Assembly: GCA_030145325.1 (NCBI GenBank) | Contig: JAQYVW010000012.1 | Location: 1-62,114 of the forward strand | Direction of reading: 5' to 3' | Length of the DNA stretch: 62,114 nucleotides | DNA from: Desulfurivibrionaceae bacterium | Lineage (GTDB): Bacteria; Desulfobacterota; Desulfobulbia; Desulfobulbales; UBA5123 | Shown: positions 18,295 through 26,811 of the stretch, piece by piece | How the letters are laid out: each line of letters starts with the position of its first letter | How positions within the stretch are numbered: the first letter of the stretch is position 1 | Notes under the pieces: model-generated | Told to the model about the DNA's origin: nothing | Database searches by the model: none | Seen by the model: only the letters and a program-made list of their open reading frames with translations | Made by a program: the position numbers and the translations under genes

Positions 18295-20216
18295 TGCTCC
18301 AACTGCAAGCTAAGGACCACTTCCTGCGCCCCTTTAAGAGAAGCGCCGAGCACCGGCTGCTGAGCCACCACCCGGCCACTGCCCTGGACCCTTACGGGCA
18401 AGCCGTACGCTTGCAAAACCTGTAAGGCCTTGCGAAGGCTGAGCCCGGTCACCGTGGGCATTACCTCGACCTTACGACTTCTCACTGATCTCTGTTGCCG
18501 ATCTGGTTGCTTCTGGATCTTTAACCAAGCCTGGTAAAAAGCTTCTTCATTGGCCTGCGGCAACGTCTGCGGGCGAATACTCCCCCCCCGGCGTAACGCC
18601 ACCGCCTTCCGCAATATTTCCCGACCCAAACCCGCCAAAGGAGAAGAAACCTTGGCATCAAATCTGCTGCCACTCAAGGCCGCCACCACAACCAACTTCG
18701 GCCCGTTACCGGCCGACATGCCAAGCATGGTGGCATAATATCTCTCAGCATTACGACTTGTCTCCGCCGCAACCACTGCGGGCGACGCCATCTCCACCAC
18801 CCCAGCAAGCTCTTTACCCTGAACCGCAGCACGACTTTCAACCAGTTGTTCAGGAAGGCGAGATTCCACTATCAACTCCCGCCCATGGCCGCTTCCCCCA
18901 CCCAACGAGTCCAGCAGCGCCCCACATAATCCGGGACGAAAATTTGCGGCCCCATCCTTGCTTACCGCCGCCCCCGACCACTCACCACCCTCCCAGCGAA
19001 TTCGGCTCAGGAGACGCGGCCTCACCAACACCCCGCCATTCACGGTTCGGGCAAAGGCCGTCAGTAAATCAATGGCGGTGGTTGATCCCGTCTGCTCTTC
19101 ACCAGCAAACCATTGCTCATTCACCCCACCCTGCTCCACGGGCAGATCAATTCCTGTTCCAGGATGTAGCGCCAGCCGCTCAACAAAGCTTGCATCCCCT
19201 GCATCTCCGCTCACATCCTTACCTAAACGGGCCAGATTACGGCTGACAAAAACACCCTCAGAATCCTGTTGCCATTGCGCCGCACTCTCATCGACGCCAA
19301 TTGCCGGGAAACCACCCCGCAACTCATAAGCTGCCGCACACCTGAACAACCGGCCGATCCCGCCTGGGAAAACCGGGTCGACTACGGCCCGGTTACGGCG
19401 ATCCGTAGCAGTAAAATCCCAAAAACTATTGGGATCATAGGTGGGCAGGCTGACCATGGCTACAACCGCACCGGTTTTGGCATCCATCACCGCAGCCACC
19501 CCGGAGGCGGCATTGGCCTTTTGCATAACCCGGCCAAGTCTCTTCTCCAACAGGGATTGGAGTCTTAGGTCCAGACTTAAAATCAAATCCGCGCCGCGTT
19601 CTTCAACACTGTCTGGCGAAGAAAGGCCAACCTTGGCAAGATCAGCATCCTTGCCCACTATTCCCCGCAAAACGTTATCGTATTGAAACTCTATCCCGGC
19701 CAACCCCTGGTCGTCCTTGACAAAGCCAAGCACCGAGGCAGCAACCTGCTTATGGGGATAGAATCGATGCATTTCGTCAACCCCATAAACACCCGGAATA
19801 CCGAGCCCAAGGATTTTTTCAGCTTGTAGGGCCGGTAACTGCCGACCAAGCCAGATAAAACTTCGCTCTGCCTTCAGCAAGGATCGCAACTCATCCTTAT
19901 CAACCTCCAGCACGGTGGCGATATCTTTGACCGCCGCATCGATATCCACCAGTTCTAAAGGCCTGGCATATATCGAGGTAAGCCGGAAACTAACCGCCAG
20001 TTCCCGGTAATTATGATCATAAATATTCTTGCGACTGACCACCCTGCCCAGCGCGGGCACCGCTTTAACACCCGCCCCACCCTCTTCGGTGGCAGCTCGA
20101 TCATCAAAAGAACCCAGGCAGGCAAAAACCAACAACGTCAACAGGACCGAAAGGGCCGCCGCCCCGCCGATGATCAACCAGCCCCGCCTGACAATTTTTT
20201 GTCGATCTCTCCTCAT
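18291..20216 (-). CDS. ftsI: FtsI-type class B penicillin-binding protein lacking canonical catalytic motifs
   Basis: Position after ftsL and before murE, a membrane helix (residues 11-35), a PBP dimerisation region (about 55-205) and a C-terminal PASTA domain (about 583-641) identify this 641-residue protein as FtsI. FtsI normally crosslinks septal peptidoglycan. In the transpeptidase domain the expected EPGSTFKP box reads FPGGIGRLF at residues 283-291, so the nucleophile serine is glycine and the lysine is arginine. The frame is continuous, with NRAVVDP before and AAAYELRGG after the box. An SxN-like S325-R-N327 is present. No KTG box can be found near residues 465-485, where ELAGVVEMASPAVV stands. 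It looks like a non-catalytic, still structured homologue. A G8 run sits at 18582-18589. Confidence 0.88.
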   Translation of the reverse strand: MRRDRQKIVRRGWLIIGGAAALSVLLTLLVFACLGSFDDRAATEEGGAGVKAVPALGRVVSRKNIYDHNYRELAVSFRLTSIYARPLELVDIDAAVKDIATVLEVDKDELRSLLKAERSFIWLGRQLPALQAEKILGLGIPGVYGVDEMHRFYPHKQVAASVLGFVKDDQGLAGIEFQYDNVLRGIVGKDADLAKVGLSSPDSVEERGADLILSLDLRLQSLLEKRLGRVMQKANAASGVAAVMDAKTGAVVAMVSLPTYDPNSFWDFTATDRRNRAVVDPVFPGGIGRLFRCAAAYELRGGFPAIGVDESAAQWQQDSEGVFVSRNLARLGKDVSGDAGDASFVERLALHPGTGIDLPVEQGGVNEQWFAGEEQTGSTTAIDLLTAFARTVNGGVLVRPRLLSRIRWEGGEWSGAAVSKDGAANFRPGLCGALLDSLGGGSGHGRELIVESRLPEQLVESRAAVQGKELAGVVEMASPAVVAAETSRNAERYYATMLGMSAGNGPKLVVVAALSGSRFDAKVSSPLAGLGREILRKAVALRRGGSIRPQTLPQANEEAFYQAWLKIQKQPDRQQRSVRSRKVEVMPTVTGLSLRKALQVLQAYGLPVRVQGSGRVVAQQPVLGASLKGAQEVVLSLQLEQ

Positions 20217-20228
20217 CCATAAAGCCTG

Positions 20229-20579
20229 CTAAGGTCGCCGTACTTGCCGAGAGGTGGGCGGATACAATCCCAAGGTCACCGCCGCCGCTTCTATCTGTTT
20301 CCGGCTTCGCAAGGTGTCCCGCTTTGCAAGAAGATTTTTGCTCTGCACCGTTAACTCCTGCCGCACCTGGTGAACGCTGCCCAACTCATCAAGACCGCTA
20401 TCTATTTGCCAACCCAACCACAGACTTGCCGCCACCCCTACCACCACCGCAAAGGAAGCTAGCACCCCAACCGCCTTCCACAACAAGCCGCTATCGGCCC
20501 CCCCGGTGACCCGACGATGACGACAAACCTTTTGCGAACGACCTACCGTGGAATAACGACGTGAATAATCCTGAATCAT
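20229..20579 (-). CDS. ftsL: Cell division protein FtsL-like
   Basis: This is a 116-residue bitopic membrane protein with a basic cytoplasmic N-terminus, one membrane segment (about 32-55) and a short periplasmic coiled coil ending in LGLYPPTSRQV. The last stretch matches the pattern of FtsL tails. Sequence conservation in FtsL is low, so the call rests mainly on topology and on position between rsmH and ftsI. FtsL normally forms a complex with FtsB and FtsQ that activates FtsW-FtsI. Its ATG overlaps the rsmH stop by four bases (ATGA). Confidence 0.82.
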   Translation of the reverse strand: MIQDYSRRYSTVGRSQKVCRHRRVTGGADSGLLWKAVGVLASFAVVVGVAASLWLGWQIDSGLDELGSVHQVRQELTVQSKNLLAKRDTLRSRKQIEAAAVTLGLYPPTSRQVRRP

Positions 20580-21469
20580 TGCTCACCCCTCACCATCTCG
20601 GCAACCCGCAGCTTAGCGCTCCGTGCGCGCGGATTGACCGCCAACTCATCCACCCCGGCGATTATCGGTTTCCGAGTCAAGACCTGTAATTTCGGATTAT
20701 CAGCAAAAGCCCTTTTGACCAGGCGATCTTCAAGAGAATGAAAAGAGATAACGCAGAAACGGCCCCCCGGGGCCAAGAGATCAGCCCCGTCGGTGAGGAT
20801 TTGGGCAAGATTTTCAAGCTCCCGGTTAACCGCAATCCGCAAAGCCTGAAAAACCTTGGTGGCAACATGTATTTTCTTGGGATGAAAACGCTTGGGAACC
20901 GCCCATTCCACCACCTTTACCAACTGCGCGGTGGTGACAAACGGTTCCTTGCGCCTGGCCTCAACAATACTAGCGGCGATGGGCCGGGCCTGCCGTTCTT
21001 CACCGTAATAATAAAAAATATCGGCCAACTCATCCTGGTCAGCGCGGTTCAATAAATCCGCCGCCGTCCTTTCGCCTCGATCATCCATGCGCATATCCAA
21101 CGGTTCACTGCCTTTAAAAGTGAAACCACGGCCGCTCTCGTCCAGCTGCAACGAGGAAAGGCCCAGATCAAGAAGAAGGCCGTTCACTTTGTCAATCCCA
21201 AGTTCCGCCAGCACATCTTTCACCGCCGCAAAATTTTGTCGAACAAAATGTACCCGGTCACCGAAACCAGCTAACCGTTCCTGAGCAATGGCCATTGCGG
21301 CTGCATCCCAATCAAAGGCCAGCAGCCTACCATGGGGAGCAGAAGCCTCAAGAATCTTTGCCGAATGTCCCCCCAAGCCAAGATTCCCATCAACGTAGAT
21401 GCCGCCGTCCCGTGGTGCCAACCACTCCATGGTCTCTGCCAAAAGAACTGATTGATGTAGCTCTTCCAT
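20576..21469 (-). CDS. rsmH: 16S rRNA (cytosine(1402)-N(4))-methyltransferase RsmH
   Basis: RsmH (MraW) methylates N4 of C1402 in 16S rRNA using S-adenosylmethionine. The start HQSVLLAETMEWL, the SAM-binding glycine loop DGNLGLGGHS, the LLLDLGLSSLQLD and GFTFKGSEPLDMRMD motifs, and the C-terminal CVISFHSLEDRLVK motif are all typical. Length (297 aa) is normal. It begins 2 bp after mraZ ends and overlaps ftsL. Confidence 0.97.
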   Translation of the reverse strand: MEELHQSVLLAETMEWLAPRDGGIYVDGNLGLGGHSAKILEASAPHGRLLAFDWDAAAMAIAQERLAGFGDRVHFVRQNFAAVKDVLAELGIDKVNGLLLDLGLSSLQLDESGRGFTFKGSEPLDMRMDDRGERTAADLLNRADQDELADIFYYYGEERQARPIAASIVEARRKEPFVTTAQLVKVVEWAVPKRFHPKKIHVATKVFQALRIAVNRELENLAQILTDGADLLAPGGRFCVISFHSLEDRLVKRAFADNPKLQVLTRKPIIAGVDELAVNPRARSAKLRVAEMVRGEQ

Positions 21470-21471
21470 CC

Positions 21472-21948
21472 CTACATCAATCCCGATTGGATCATGATCT
21501 GTTCAAAGGCCTGGAAATCCTCTTCGGCCGGACGATTCTCCTGCTCCCAGATGGAGTGATCCCATATCTCGAAATAGGTAATCATGCCACTGACCACCAC
21601 GTCTTTAGCAATATCACAACCAGCGCGCAACCCCGGCGGCAACAAGACCCGCCCTTGCTTATCCAACGGGCAGTCAACCACCCCACCCACCAAAAAGCGG
21701 AGCAGCTTAATCATCTGCGGCTGGGTTTTACCTTCTGCCCGCAAGGTTGTCTCAAGTTCTTCCCACTGGGGCAGAGGATAGGCCCGCAAGCAATTATTCC
21801 AGGGCGCAACCATCAGCCGTTCGTCATACTGACGACGCAAGACCTCACGAAACCTGGTCGGAATATTCAAACGCCCCTTAATGTCCAAGGCGTGTTCCGA
21901 TCGGCCGCGAAAATGACTCACTGGACTTGTCCCCATTGCATCGGTCAC
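21472..21948 (-). CDS. mraZ: Transcriptional regulator MraZ
   Basis: MraZ is an AbrB-fold DNA-binding protein that represses the dcw operon by binding repeats in its own promoter. Two SpoVT/AbrB-like domains are recognisable. The first holds FRGRSEHALDIKGRLNIPTRFR and the second holds DCPLDKQGRVLLPPGLR. The GTG at 21948 follows GGGGGAG at nine bases; an ATG at 21936 is the alternative. It is the first gene of the cluster and has an operator-like site directly upstream. Confidence 0.94.
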   Translation of the reverse strand: MTDAMGTSPVSHFRGRSEHALDIKGRLNIPTRFREVLRRQYDERLMVAPWNNCLRAYPLPQWEELETTLRAEGKTQPQMIKLLRFLVGGVVDCPLDKQGRVLLPPGLRAGCDIAKDVVVSGMITYFEIWDHSIWEQENRPAEEDFQAFEQIMIQSGLM

Positions 21949-21961
21949 TGGTTAAAACTCC

Positions 21962-21991
21962 CCCAACCCCTTTCACCCACTTTACACCACT
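21962..21991 (-). promoter_or_regulatory. Putative MraZ operator, three 10-bp direct repeats
   Basis: Read on the minus strand this segment consists of AGTGGTGTAA, AGTGGGTGAA and AGGGGTTGGG in immediate tandem, a strict 10-bp period. Known MraZ sites are short G-rich words repeated every 10 bp (TGGGN in E. coli, AAAGTG-type in Mycoplasma). The repeats cover the expected transcription start between the -10 element and mraZ, as fits autorepression. Confidence 0.8.
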
Positions 21992-21998
21992 ATATGTT

Positions 21999-22027
21999 TT
22001 TATATGGGGAAGATGACCGAGTGTCAA
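21999..22027 (-). promoter_or_regulatory. Sigma70-like promoter of the dcw cluster
   Basis: On the minus strand TTGACA (22022-22027) and TATAAA (21999-22004) are separated by exactly 17 bp. This near-consensus promoter lies 50 bp upstream of the mraZ start and adjoins the MraZ operator repeats. Confidence 0.85.
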
Positions 22028-22307
22028 GGGAAAATCACCACAACAAACGACAAGGAAAGGGAAGAGAAAACGACACAAAATCCAACATGTCGTGCCCATC
22101 AAAAACGCAGCTACCACATATAGCACAATACAAACATGAAACCGAAGGAAGTGGGGGAAAGTGGTGAAGAAATAAATGCAAAATAAAACCGCAATAACCA
22201 TCCGTAAATGACACGGGGACTATTGGTTGGGAAAAATCCGCCTAGCGGTGACCAGGTTAACAAAAACCGCTGGCAAGAAAAGGAGAACTGCCGCCCGGAA
22301 CAGGCGC

Positions 22308-22982
22308 TCAGAGAATTACGGTACGCTTAATATGGTTAACGATCTCTTCTGGATCATCCATCAAGGTAAAAAGAAAAAGATCATCCTTGCCCACATACCC
22401 GGCCTTGACCATTTGCTCCTGGATCCAATCCATTAAGCCAGACCAGAATTCAGTGCCAACCAGGATCACCGGAAAGGATTTAATCCGCCGGGTCTGCATC
22501 AGGGTCAAGGCCTCAAATAGTTCATCCAAGGTCCCGAAACCACCGGGCAGACAGATAAAGGCCATGGCATACTTGATAAACATCACCTTACGAACAAAGA
22601 AATACTTAAAATCAAGGGGCAGGTTGGAGAAGGGATTAGGCTCCTGCTCAAAAGGGAGGTTGATATTAAGACCGATGGAAACCCCCTCGGCCACCGCCGC
22701 CCCCTTATTCGCCGCCGCCATAACCCCAGGCCCACCGCCGGTGATAATGGCGTAGCCAGCTTCGGCAAGTTCAGTGGCAAGCTGATCGGTGAGTTTGTAG
22801 TAAGGATCTTCGGGCCGGATCCGCGCTGAACCGAAAAAAGAAACCGCCGGTTTCTGCACACTGGAGAGGGAATCAAAGCCGTCCACAAACTCAGACATGA
22901 TCCGAAAGAGACGCCAGGAATCACCGGCATTAAAATTCTCCAACGAATACTGATGCCGCTCGTCTACAAATCTGGATTTCAT
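22308..22982 (-). CDS. LOG family (TIGR00730) Rossmann-fold nucleotide hydrolase
   Basis: This 224-residue protein belongs to the lysine-decarboxylase-like LOG family. Members hydrolyse nucleoside 5'-monophosphates to the base and ribose 5-phosphate, as in cytokinin activation in plants and purine or pyrimidine salvage in bacteria. The diagnostic motif PGGFGTLDELFE lies near residue 145 and ITGGGPGVMAAANKGA near 80. The ATG at 22982 is chosen because AAGGAGA lies six bases upstream; a GTG at 22988 would overlap that site. An 11-base C tract (coding strand) sits about 38 bp upstream. Actual substrate is not known. Confidence 0.92.
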   Translation of the reverse strand: MKSRFVDERHQYSLENFNAGDSWRLFRIMSEFVDGFDSLSSVQKPAVSFFGSARIRPEDPYYKLTDQLATELAEAGYAIITGGGPGVMAAANKGAAVAEGVSIGLNINLPFEQEPNPFSNLPLDFKYFFVRKVMFIKYAMAFICLPGGFGTLDELFEALTLMQTRRIKSFPVILVGTEFWSGLMDWIQEQMVKAGYVGKDDLFLFTLMDDPEEIVNHIKRTVIL

Positions 22983-23019
22983 CTCCACTCTCCTTACCGC
23001 CCACCCTTAGTATCACCTA

Positions 23020-23030
23020 GGGGGGGGGGG
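23020..23030. repeat. Longest homopolymer in the window (G11 on + strand)
   Basis: Eleven consecutive G lie in the 74-bp spacer between the GGDEF/TPR gene and the LOG gene. Because the spacer carries the leader of the LOG gene, length variation could affect its expression if there is a promoter here; none was recognised. Confidence 0.7.
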
Positions 23031-23056
23031 CGACAGCCATTCAGCTATAGGTCTCG

Positions 23057-25204
23057 CTATACCAGACCAGTCAACTCCGTCAACGCTGCTGCCGCTTTGC
23101 CATGTTCCGGGCGAAGGCGCATCACCCTGGCAAATATCCGCTGAGCTTGGCGCTTCTGACCACCATCCCGACAGATAACGCCAAGAAGATAGAGCACCGC
23201 AATATTTTTTCTATCTAACCGCAAACTCTGCCGCAGAGAATCACGGGCAGCCGCCCCATCGCCAAGACGATACTGCACCCGTCCAAGCCGATACCAGGGC
23301 TGCCAGGCCCCATCATCAAGCTCCACCGCCTGCTGACAAAAAGAGATGGCGATATCATCCCCCTCGCCCTCCTCGCAGTACAGCTCCCCCAGCAGGCTCA
23401 ACACCCCGCCATCGCGAGGATTAAGCCTGACCGCCCGTTCAAGCAAGACAATGGCCTCCCGATTACGACCTTCCCCATGATAAGCCTCAGCCAAAACAGA
23501 AAGAAGAGGCATGGTCGCTTCCTGCGGGGCCATGGCTCGCTCCAACAAAGGCACCGCCTCCGCGTAACGCTCCAGCCGACAATATAAACGCCCCAACCAG
23601 AACAGCAGATCCGCGTGCGTATCATCAATGACCAACGCCTTTTCGAAAGCCACGGCCGCGGCCTCAGGACGACCCTGTTCAAGATAGGCAAAAGCAAGAT
23701 TGAAAGGGGCCATAAAATCAGACTCGTCCAGAGCCGCAGCTTGCTCGAAAAGCGGGATCGCGCTTCGATAACGATTCATTTGCACCAAAACAACGCCAAG
23801 ACTGTTGAGAAGATTGACACTCTCAGGATCAAGGCGCAATCCCTGCCGATACTCCCGAACCGAACGAGCCAGATCGCCATCATTATAATAAACATCACCG
23901 CTGATATTGAGACTCACGGCATCAAAAACCGCCCTGGCATTGTCACCAAAAAACGAGGCATGCCGCAACGCCTTGGCAGCATTGGTGGGCATTGCTGACT
24001 TCCCATAGCCGCCAACAGGGTAAAGCGCGATCCCCGCCGAGCAGCAACCCCGGCCGAGCCCGGCAACCTTACCCTGCACCGACTCCACCCAAGCCAACGC
24101 CTCCTGCCCACCGACATCAGCCAAAAACACGTACACCTCGCCGCCCTCAGCTGGCACCGAAACCGCTCCAGGGCCCAAAAGGGCAACAAAACCACCAGCA
24201 AAGGCATCCTCCCCGTCCCTCGCTCCTGCCCCATCCTGCCGGAAAAGAATCAAGGCAAAGCGATCAACACCCCGCCATAAGCGCCGCAACGCCCCCATCA
24301 CCTCGGCGGCAGGCAAGGCAAAAGGATGATCCTTCTTGCGACTCAAGGCATCATGGCTACAAAGAGCATGGGGACCACGCCGGCGAGCGGCGCACAATGC
24401 TTCCCAAGCCTGATCGAGCAACTGCGAAGCCGCACCCTCCGCATCCTGGCCGGAAGCCGCAGGCGGAACAATGGCAACAATGCCCAGATGCACCTTCTGG
24501 TAATTCTCCCTTTTCAGGCGACGCAACAGTGCCTCGCCCATCTTCAAGGTCTGTTGGATCTCGGTTTTACGCCAAATGGCCCCAAACACGCCAGCCCCAC
24601 AGGAGTAAAGCGGCGCGACACTACCAATCAGACCATCCAGGGCAGCAGCAGCTCGGGAAATTTGCGCCAAAACCTGCTCACCATCCCGACCCTTAACATG
24701 AACCTCCACCAGCAGCAGAGATCCGCGCTGGCCGGAATCTTCGCGGCCATGCTCACGGGCTAATTCCACCGCCAAACCACTACGCAGCTGCTGACCATTA
24801 GGCAGACCGGTTACCCCATCAACCGACCACTGTTTAACCAGCCGAAACTCCCGCGACAAAATCCGGCTCACCTCCAACAACCAACTGCCGGACATATCTT
24901 CAAAGGGAAGGTCACCATTATGCAGAACCGCGACGCCAAGCAAATCATCGTCATTCCACAGCGGCAAAACCAGGGACTGGCTATCAGCAGAAAGAGCTGG
25001 GCGGCCACGATCACGCACCTGACACAAGCCCTCATGCCAGGCAAGATCATCGCCATGATGAGCGTCTATATCATCAAGGCGCATAAAGATAACGCCGGTA
25101 CCGGGAAAGAAATGCCCCACTGATCGGGCAAAAGGAACCGCCAGGCGGTGCAAATCATCTTCAACCAGAGGCAGACCAACGGCGGCGAATGGAAACCGAC
25201 TCAT
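23057..25204 (-). CDS. Degenerate GGDEF-like protein with C-terminal TPR repeats
   Basis: The 715-residue protein starts with a GAF-like sensor region (residues about 1-125). A diguanylate-cyclase-like fold then begins at VDGVTGLPNGQQL near 128. The signature GG[DE]EF loop is missing: the matching place reads YSCGAGVFGAI. Catalysis of cyclic-di-GMP synthesis is therefore unlikely. A second alpha/beta region of similar type may span residues about 290-425. From about 445 to the end there are seven or so TPR units (such as VNLLNSLGVVLVQMNRYRSA), typical of protein-binding scaffolds. There is no signal peptide. Its ATG overlaps the selA stop (ATGA), so the two are translationally coupled. Function is unknown; a cytoplasmic signalling scaffold is plausible. 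Confidence 0.78.
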   Translation of the reverse strand: MSRFPFAAVGLPLVEDDLHRLAVPFARSVGHFFPGTGVIFMRLDDIDAHHGDDLAWHEGLCQVRDRGRPALSADSQSLVLPLWNDDDLLGVAVLHNGDLPFEDMSGSWLLEVSRILSREFRLVKQWSVDGVTGLPNGQQLRSGLAVELAREHGREDSGQRGSLLLVEVHVKGRDGEQVLAQISRAAAALDGLIGSVAPLYSCGAGVFGAIWRKTEIQQTLKMGEALLRRLKRENYQKVHLGIVAIVPPAASGQDAEGAASQLLDQAWEALCAARRRGPHALCSHDALSRKKDHPFALPAAEVMGALRRLWRGVDRFALILFRQDGAGARDGEDAFAGGFVALLGPGAVSVPAEGGEVYVFLADVGGQEALAWVESVQGKVAGLGRGCCSAGIALYPVGGYGKSAMPTNAAKALRHASFFGDNARAVFDAVSLNISGDVYYNDGDLARSVREYRQGLRLDPESVNLLNSLGVVLVQMNRYRSAIPLFEQAAALDESDFMAPFNLAFAYLEQGRPEAAAVAFEKALVIDDTHADLLFWLGRLYCRLERYAEAVPLLERAMAPQEATMPLLSVLAEAYHGEGRNREAIVLLERAVRLNPRDGGVLSLLGELYCEEGEGDDIAISFCQQAVELDDGAWQPWYRLGRVQYRLGDGAAARDSLRQSLRLDRKNIAVLYLLGVICRDGGQKRQAQRIFARVMRLRPEHGKAAAALTELTGLV

Positions 25205-26637
25205 TCCTTTGCCTCCAGAAAGGCATCACCCAGACAACGGGCCAGATCCGCCACCTCCCCGTCAGCCACAGTACGCATATCGAGGAGGAAGCGATCATCT
25301 TCGATACGGCCAATCACCGCCTGGGAAGCACCACGTAAAACTTTTTCCAACTTGCTAACCGTGCCCACCACCGGTGCCAACGCCACTGCCCGACTGGCCA
25401 ACCCTTGCTCCGGCAAAGCTCCTCCCCCAACCCGCGACTCAACATCCACCACCGTTACCCGACAGTACTCCGCCAACGGTTTTTGAATCCGCCGCAACAA
25501 CCTCTTGGCGCGACGATCAATGGTTTCGCGAGACTGACTCAACATGGCCAGAGTGGGAATGGTGGAGAAAATATTCTCTTCGTCAAAATAGAGGCGCAGG
25601 ATAGCCTCGAGCCCGGCCAGGGTAAATTTATCGATCCGCAAGGCCCGGTTGATGGGATTCTTTTTAATCTTATCAATATAACGCCGCTTACCGAGGATGA
25701 TTCCGGCCTGAGGCCCCCCCAGAAGCTTATCGCCGCTAAAAGTGACCACATCAACCCCGGAAGCAACCACCTCCTGCACCGTTGGCTCCTTGGCCAACCC
25801 GAACCGGGAGAGATCTACGAAACAACCGCTGCCCAGATCCTCCATCACCGGCAAGGAGTGCTCCCCTGCCAATTTCACCAAATCTTCCACCGGAACCTCG
25901 GAGGTAAAACCGATCACCTTAAAGTTGCTGGTATGCACCTTAAGGAGCATGGCGGTGTTGTCATTGATGGCCGCCTGATAGTCTCGGGGATGGGTGCGAT
26001 TGGTGGCGCCTACCTCCACCAGGATCGCGCCGCTTTTTTCCATGACATCAGGGATGCGAAAGGAGCCGCCGATTTCCACCAACTGCCCCCGCGACACCAC
26101 CACCTCCCGACCGGCAGCCATGGTTTCAAGCACCAGCAGCACCGCTGCCGCGTTATTGTTCACCACCAGCGCCGCCTCGGCCCCAGTCAACTCGCAGAGT
26201 AGATCCTCCACCAAACTGTAGCGACTGCCGCGCTTACCAGTCTCAAGGTCAAATTCAAGATTGGAATAACGGGATCCCACCTGCAACAACATCTCCATGG
26301 CCGACTCAGGCAGTGGCGAACGGCCCAGATTGGTATGCACCACCACCCCGGTGCCGTTAATCACCGTACGGAAATTGGGGGCCATCTTTCGGGTAAGCTT
26401 CTGTTCGAAAACCGGCTCCAGAACCCCACGGGCAAGATCCGCCAGCCGGATCGGTTTGTCAGCAAGGATGGCCTGCCTTCTCTCCTCAAGCAGTTCCCGA
26501 ACTACGCTTTTAACCATGGACAGAGGAGCTTCCACCGTTCCCTCGATCCAGCCCAGGAATTCATCAACCTTGGGGATGGCGCGTAACAAGTCATTCTTAA
26601 CTGAACCGGCCTTACCTGTTTTTTTCACATCGGACAT
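25201..26637 (-). CDS. selA: L-seryl-tRNA(Sec) selenium transferase SelA
   Basis: SelA converts seryl-tRNA(Sec) to selenocysteinyl-tRNA(Sec) using selenophosphate and pyridoxal phosphate. The 478-residue length is normal. The N-terminal domain (IPKVDEFL) and the motif VVHTNLGRSPL are typical. The PLP-binding lysine sits in VVTFSGDKLLGGPQAG near residue 290. The ATG at 26637 follows GAGGA at nine bases; an upstream in-frame start at 26661 has no good ribosome site. The gene implies that the organism makes selenoproteins. Neither selB, selD nor a tRNA-Sec gene is visible in the window. Confidence 0.96.
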   Translation of the reverse strand: MSDVKKTGKAGSVKNDLLRAIPKVDEFLGWIEGTVEAPLSMVKSVVRELLEERRQAILADKPIRLADLARGVLEPVFEQKLTRKMAPNFRTVINGTGVVVHTNLGRSPLPESAMEMLLQVGSRYSNLEFDLETGKRGSRYSLVEDLLCELTGAEAALVVNNNAAAVLLVLETMAAGREVVVSRGQLVEIGGSFRIPDVMEKSGAILVEVGATNRTHPRDYQAAINDNTAMLLKVHTSNFKVIGFTSEVPVEDLVKLAGEHSLPVMEDLGSGCFVDLSRFGLAKEPTVQEVVASGVDVVTFSGDKLLGGPQAGIILGKRRYIDKIKKNPINRALRIDKFTLAGLEAILRLYFDEENIFSTIPTLAMLSQSRETIDRRAKRLLRRIQKPLAEYCRVTVVDVESRVGGGALPEQGLASRAVALAPVVGTVSKLEKVLRGASQAVIGRIEDDRFLLDMRTVADGEVADLARCLGDAFLEAKE

Positions 26638-26755
26638 GTAGGAGTATCCTCTTTTCAACAACTCTCATTTTTCAAATAATTCACAACAACTTTAACGAGT
26701 TACCGTTTTAACCGCCAACTGTCAAGCGCAAGCCCGTAAAAGCCCGGCCAGAAAC

Positions 26756-26789
26756 AAAAAAAGGCAAGGCCAATGGTGACCTTACCTTT
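26756..26789 (-). terminator. Rho-independent terminator after the transglutaminase-like gene
   Basis: On the minus strand a 9-bp stem (AAGGTAAGG with CCTTGCCTT, one G-T pair) with a 10-base loop is followed by a run of seven T. It lies 22 bp after the stop of the 1379-residue gene. Confidence 0.75.
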
Positions 26790-26811
26790 AGATCCTACAA
26801 AGAAAACAGGA

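Noticed and set aside
21878-22201. 107-codon minus-strand frame overlapping mraZ and its promoter
   Set aside because: It covers the promoter and operator and runs in another frame through mraZ; its protein has no recognisable features.
25201-26637. Search for a CRISPR array or prophage signs near selA and the giant genes
   Set aside because: The repeats seen are protein-coding or isolated palindromes; no regular direct repeat-spacer pattern or phage genes were found.
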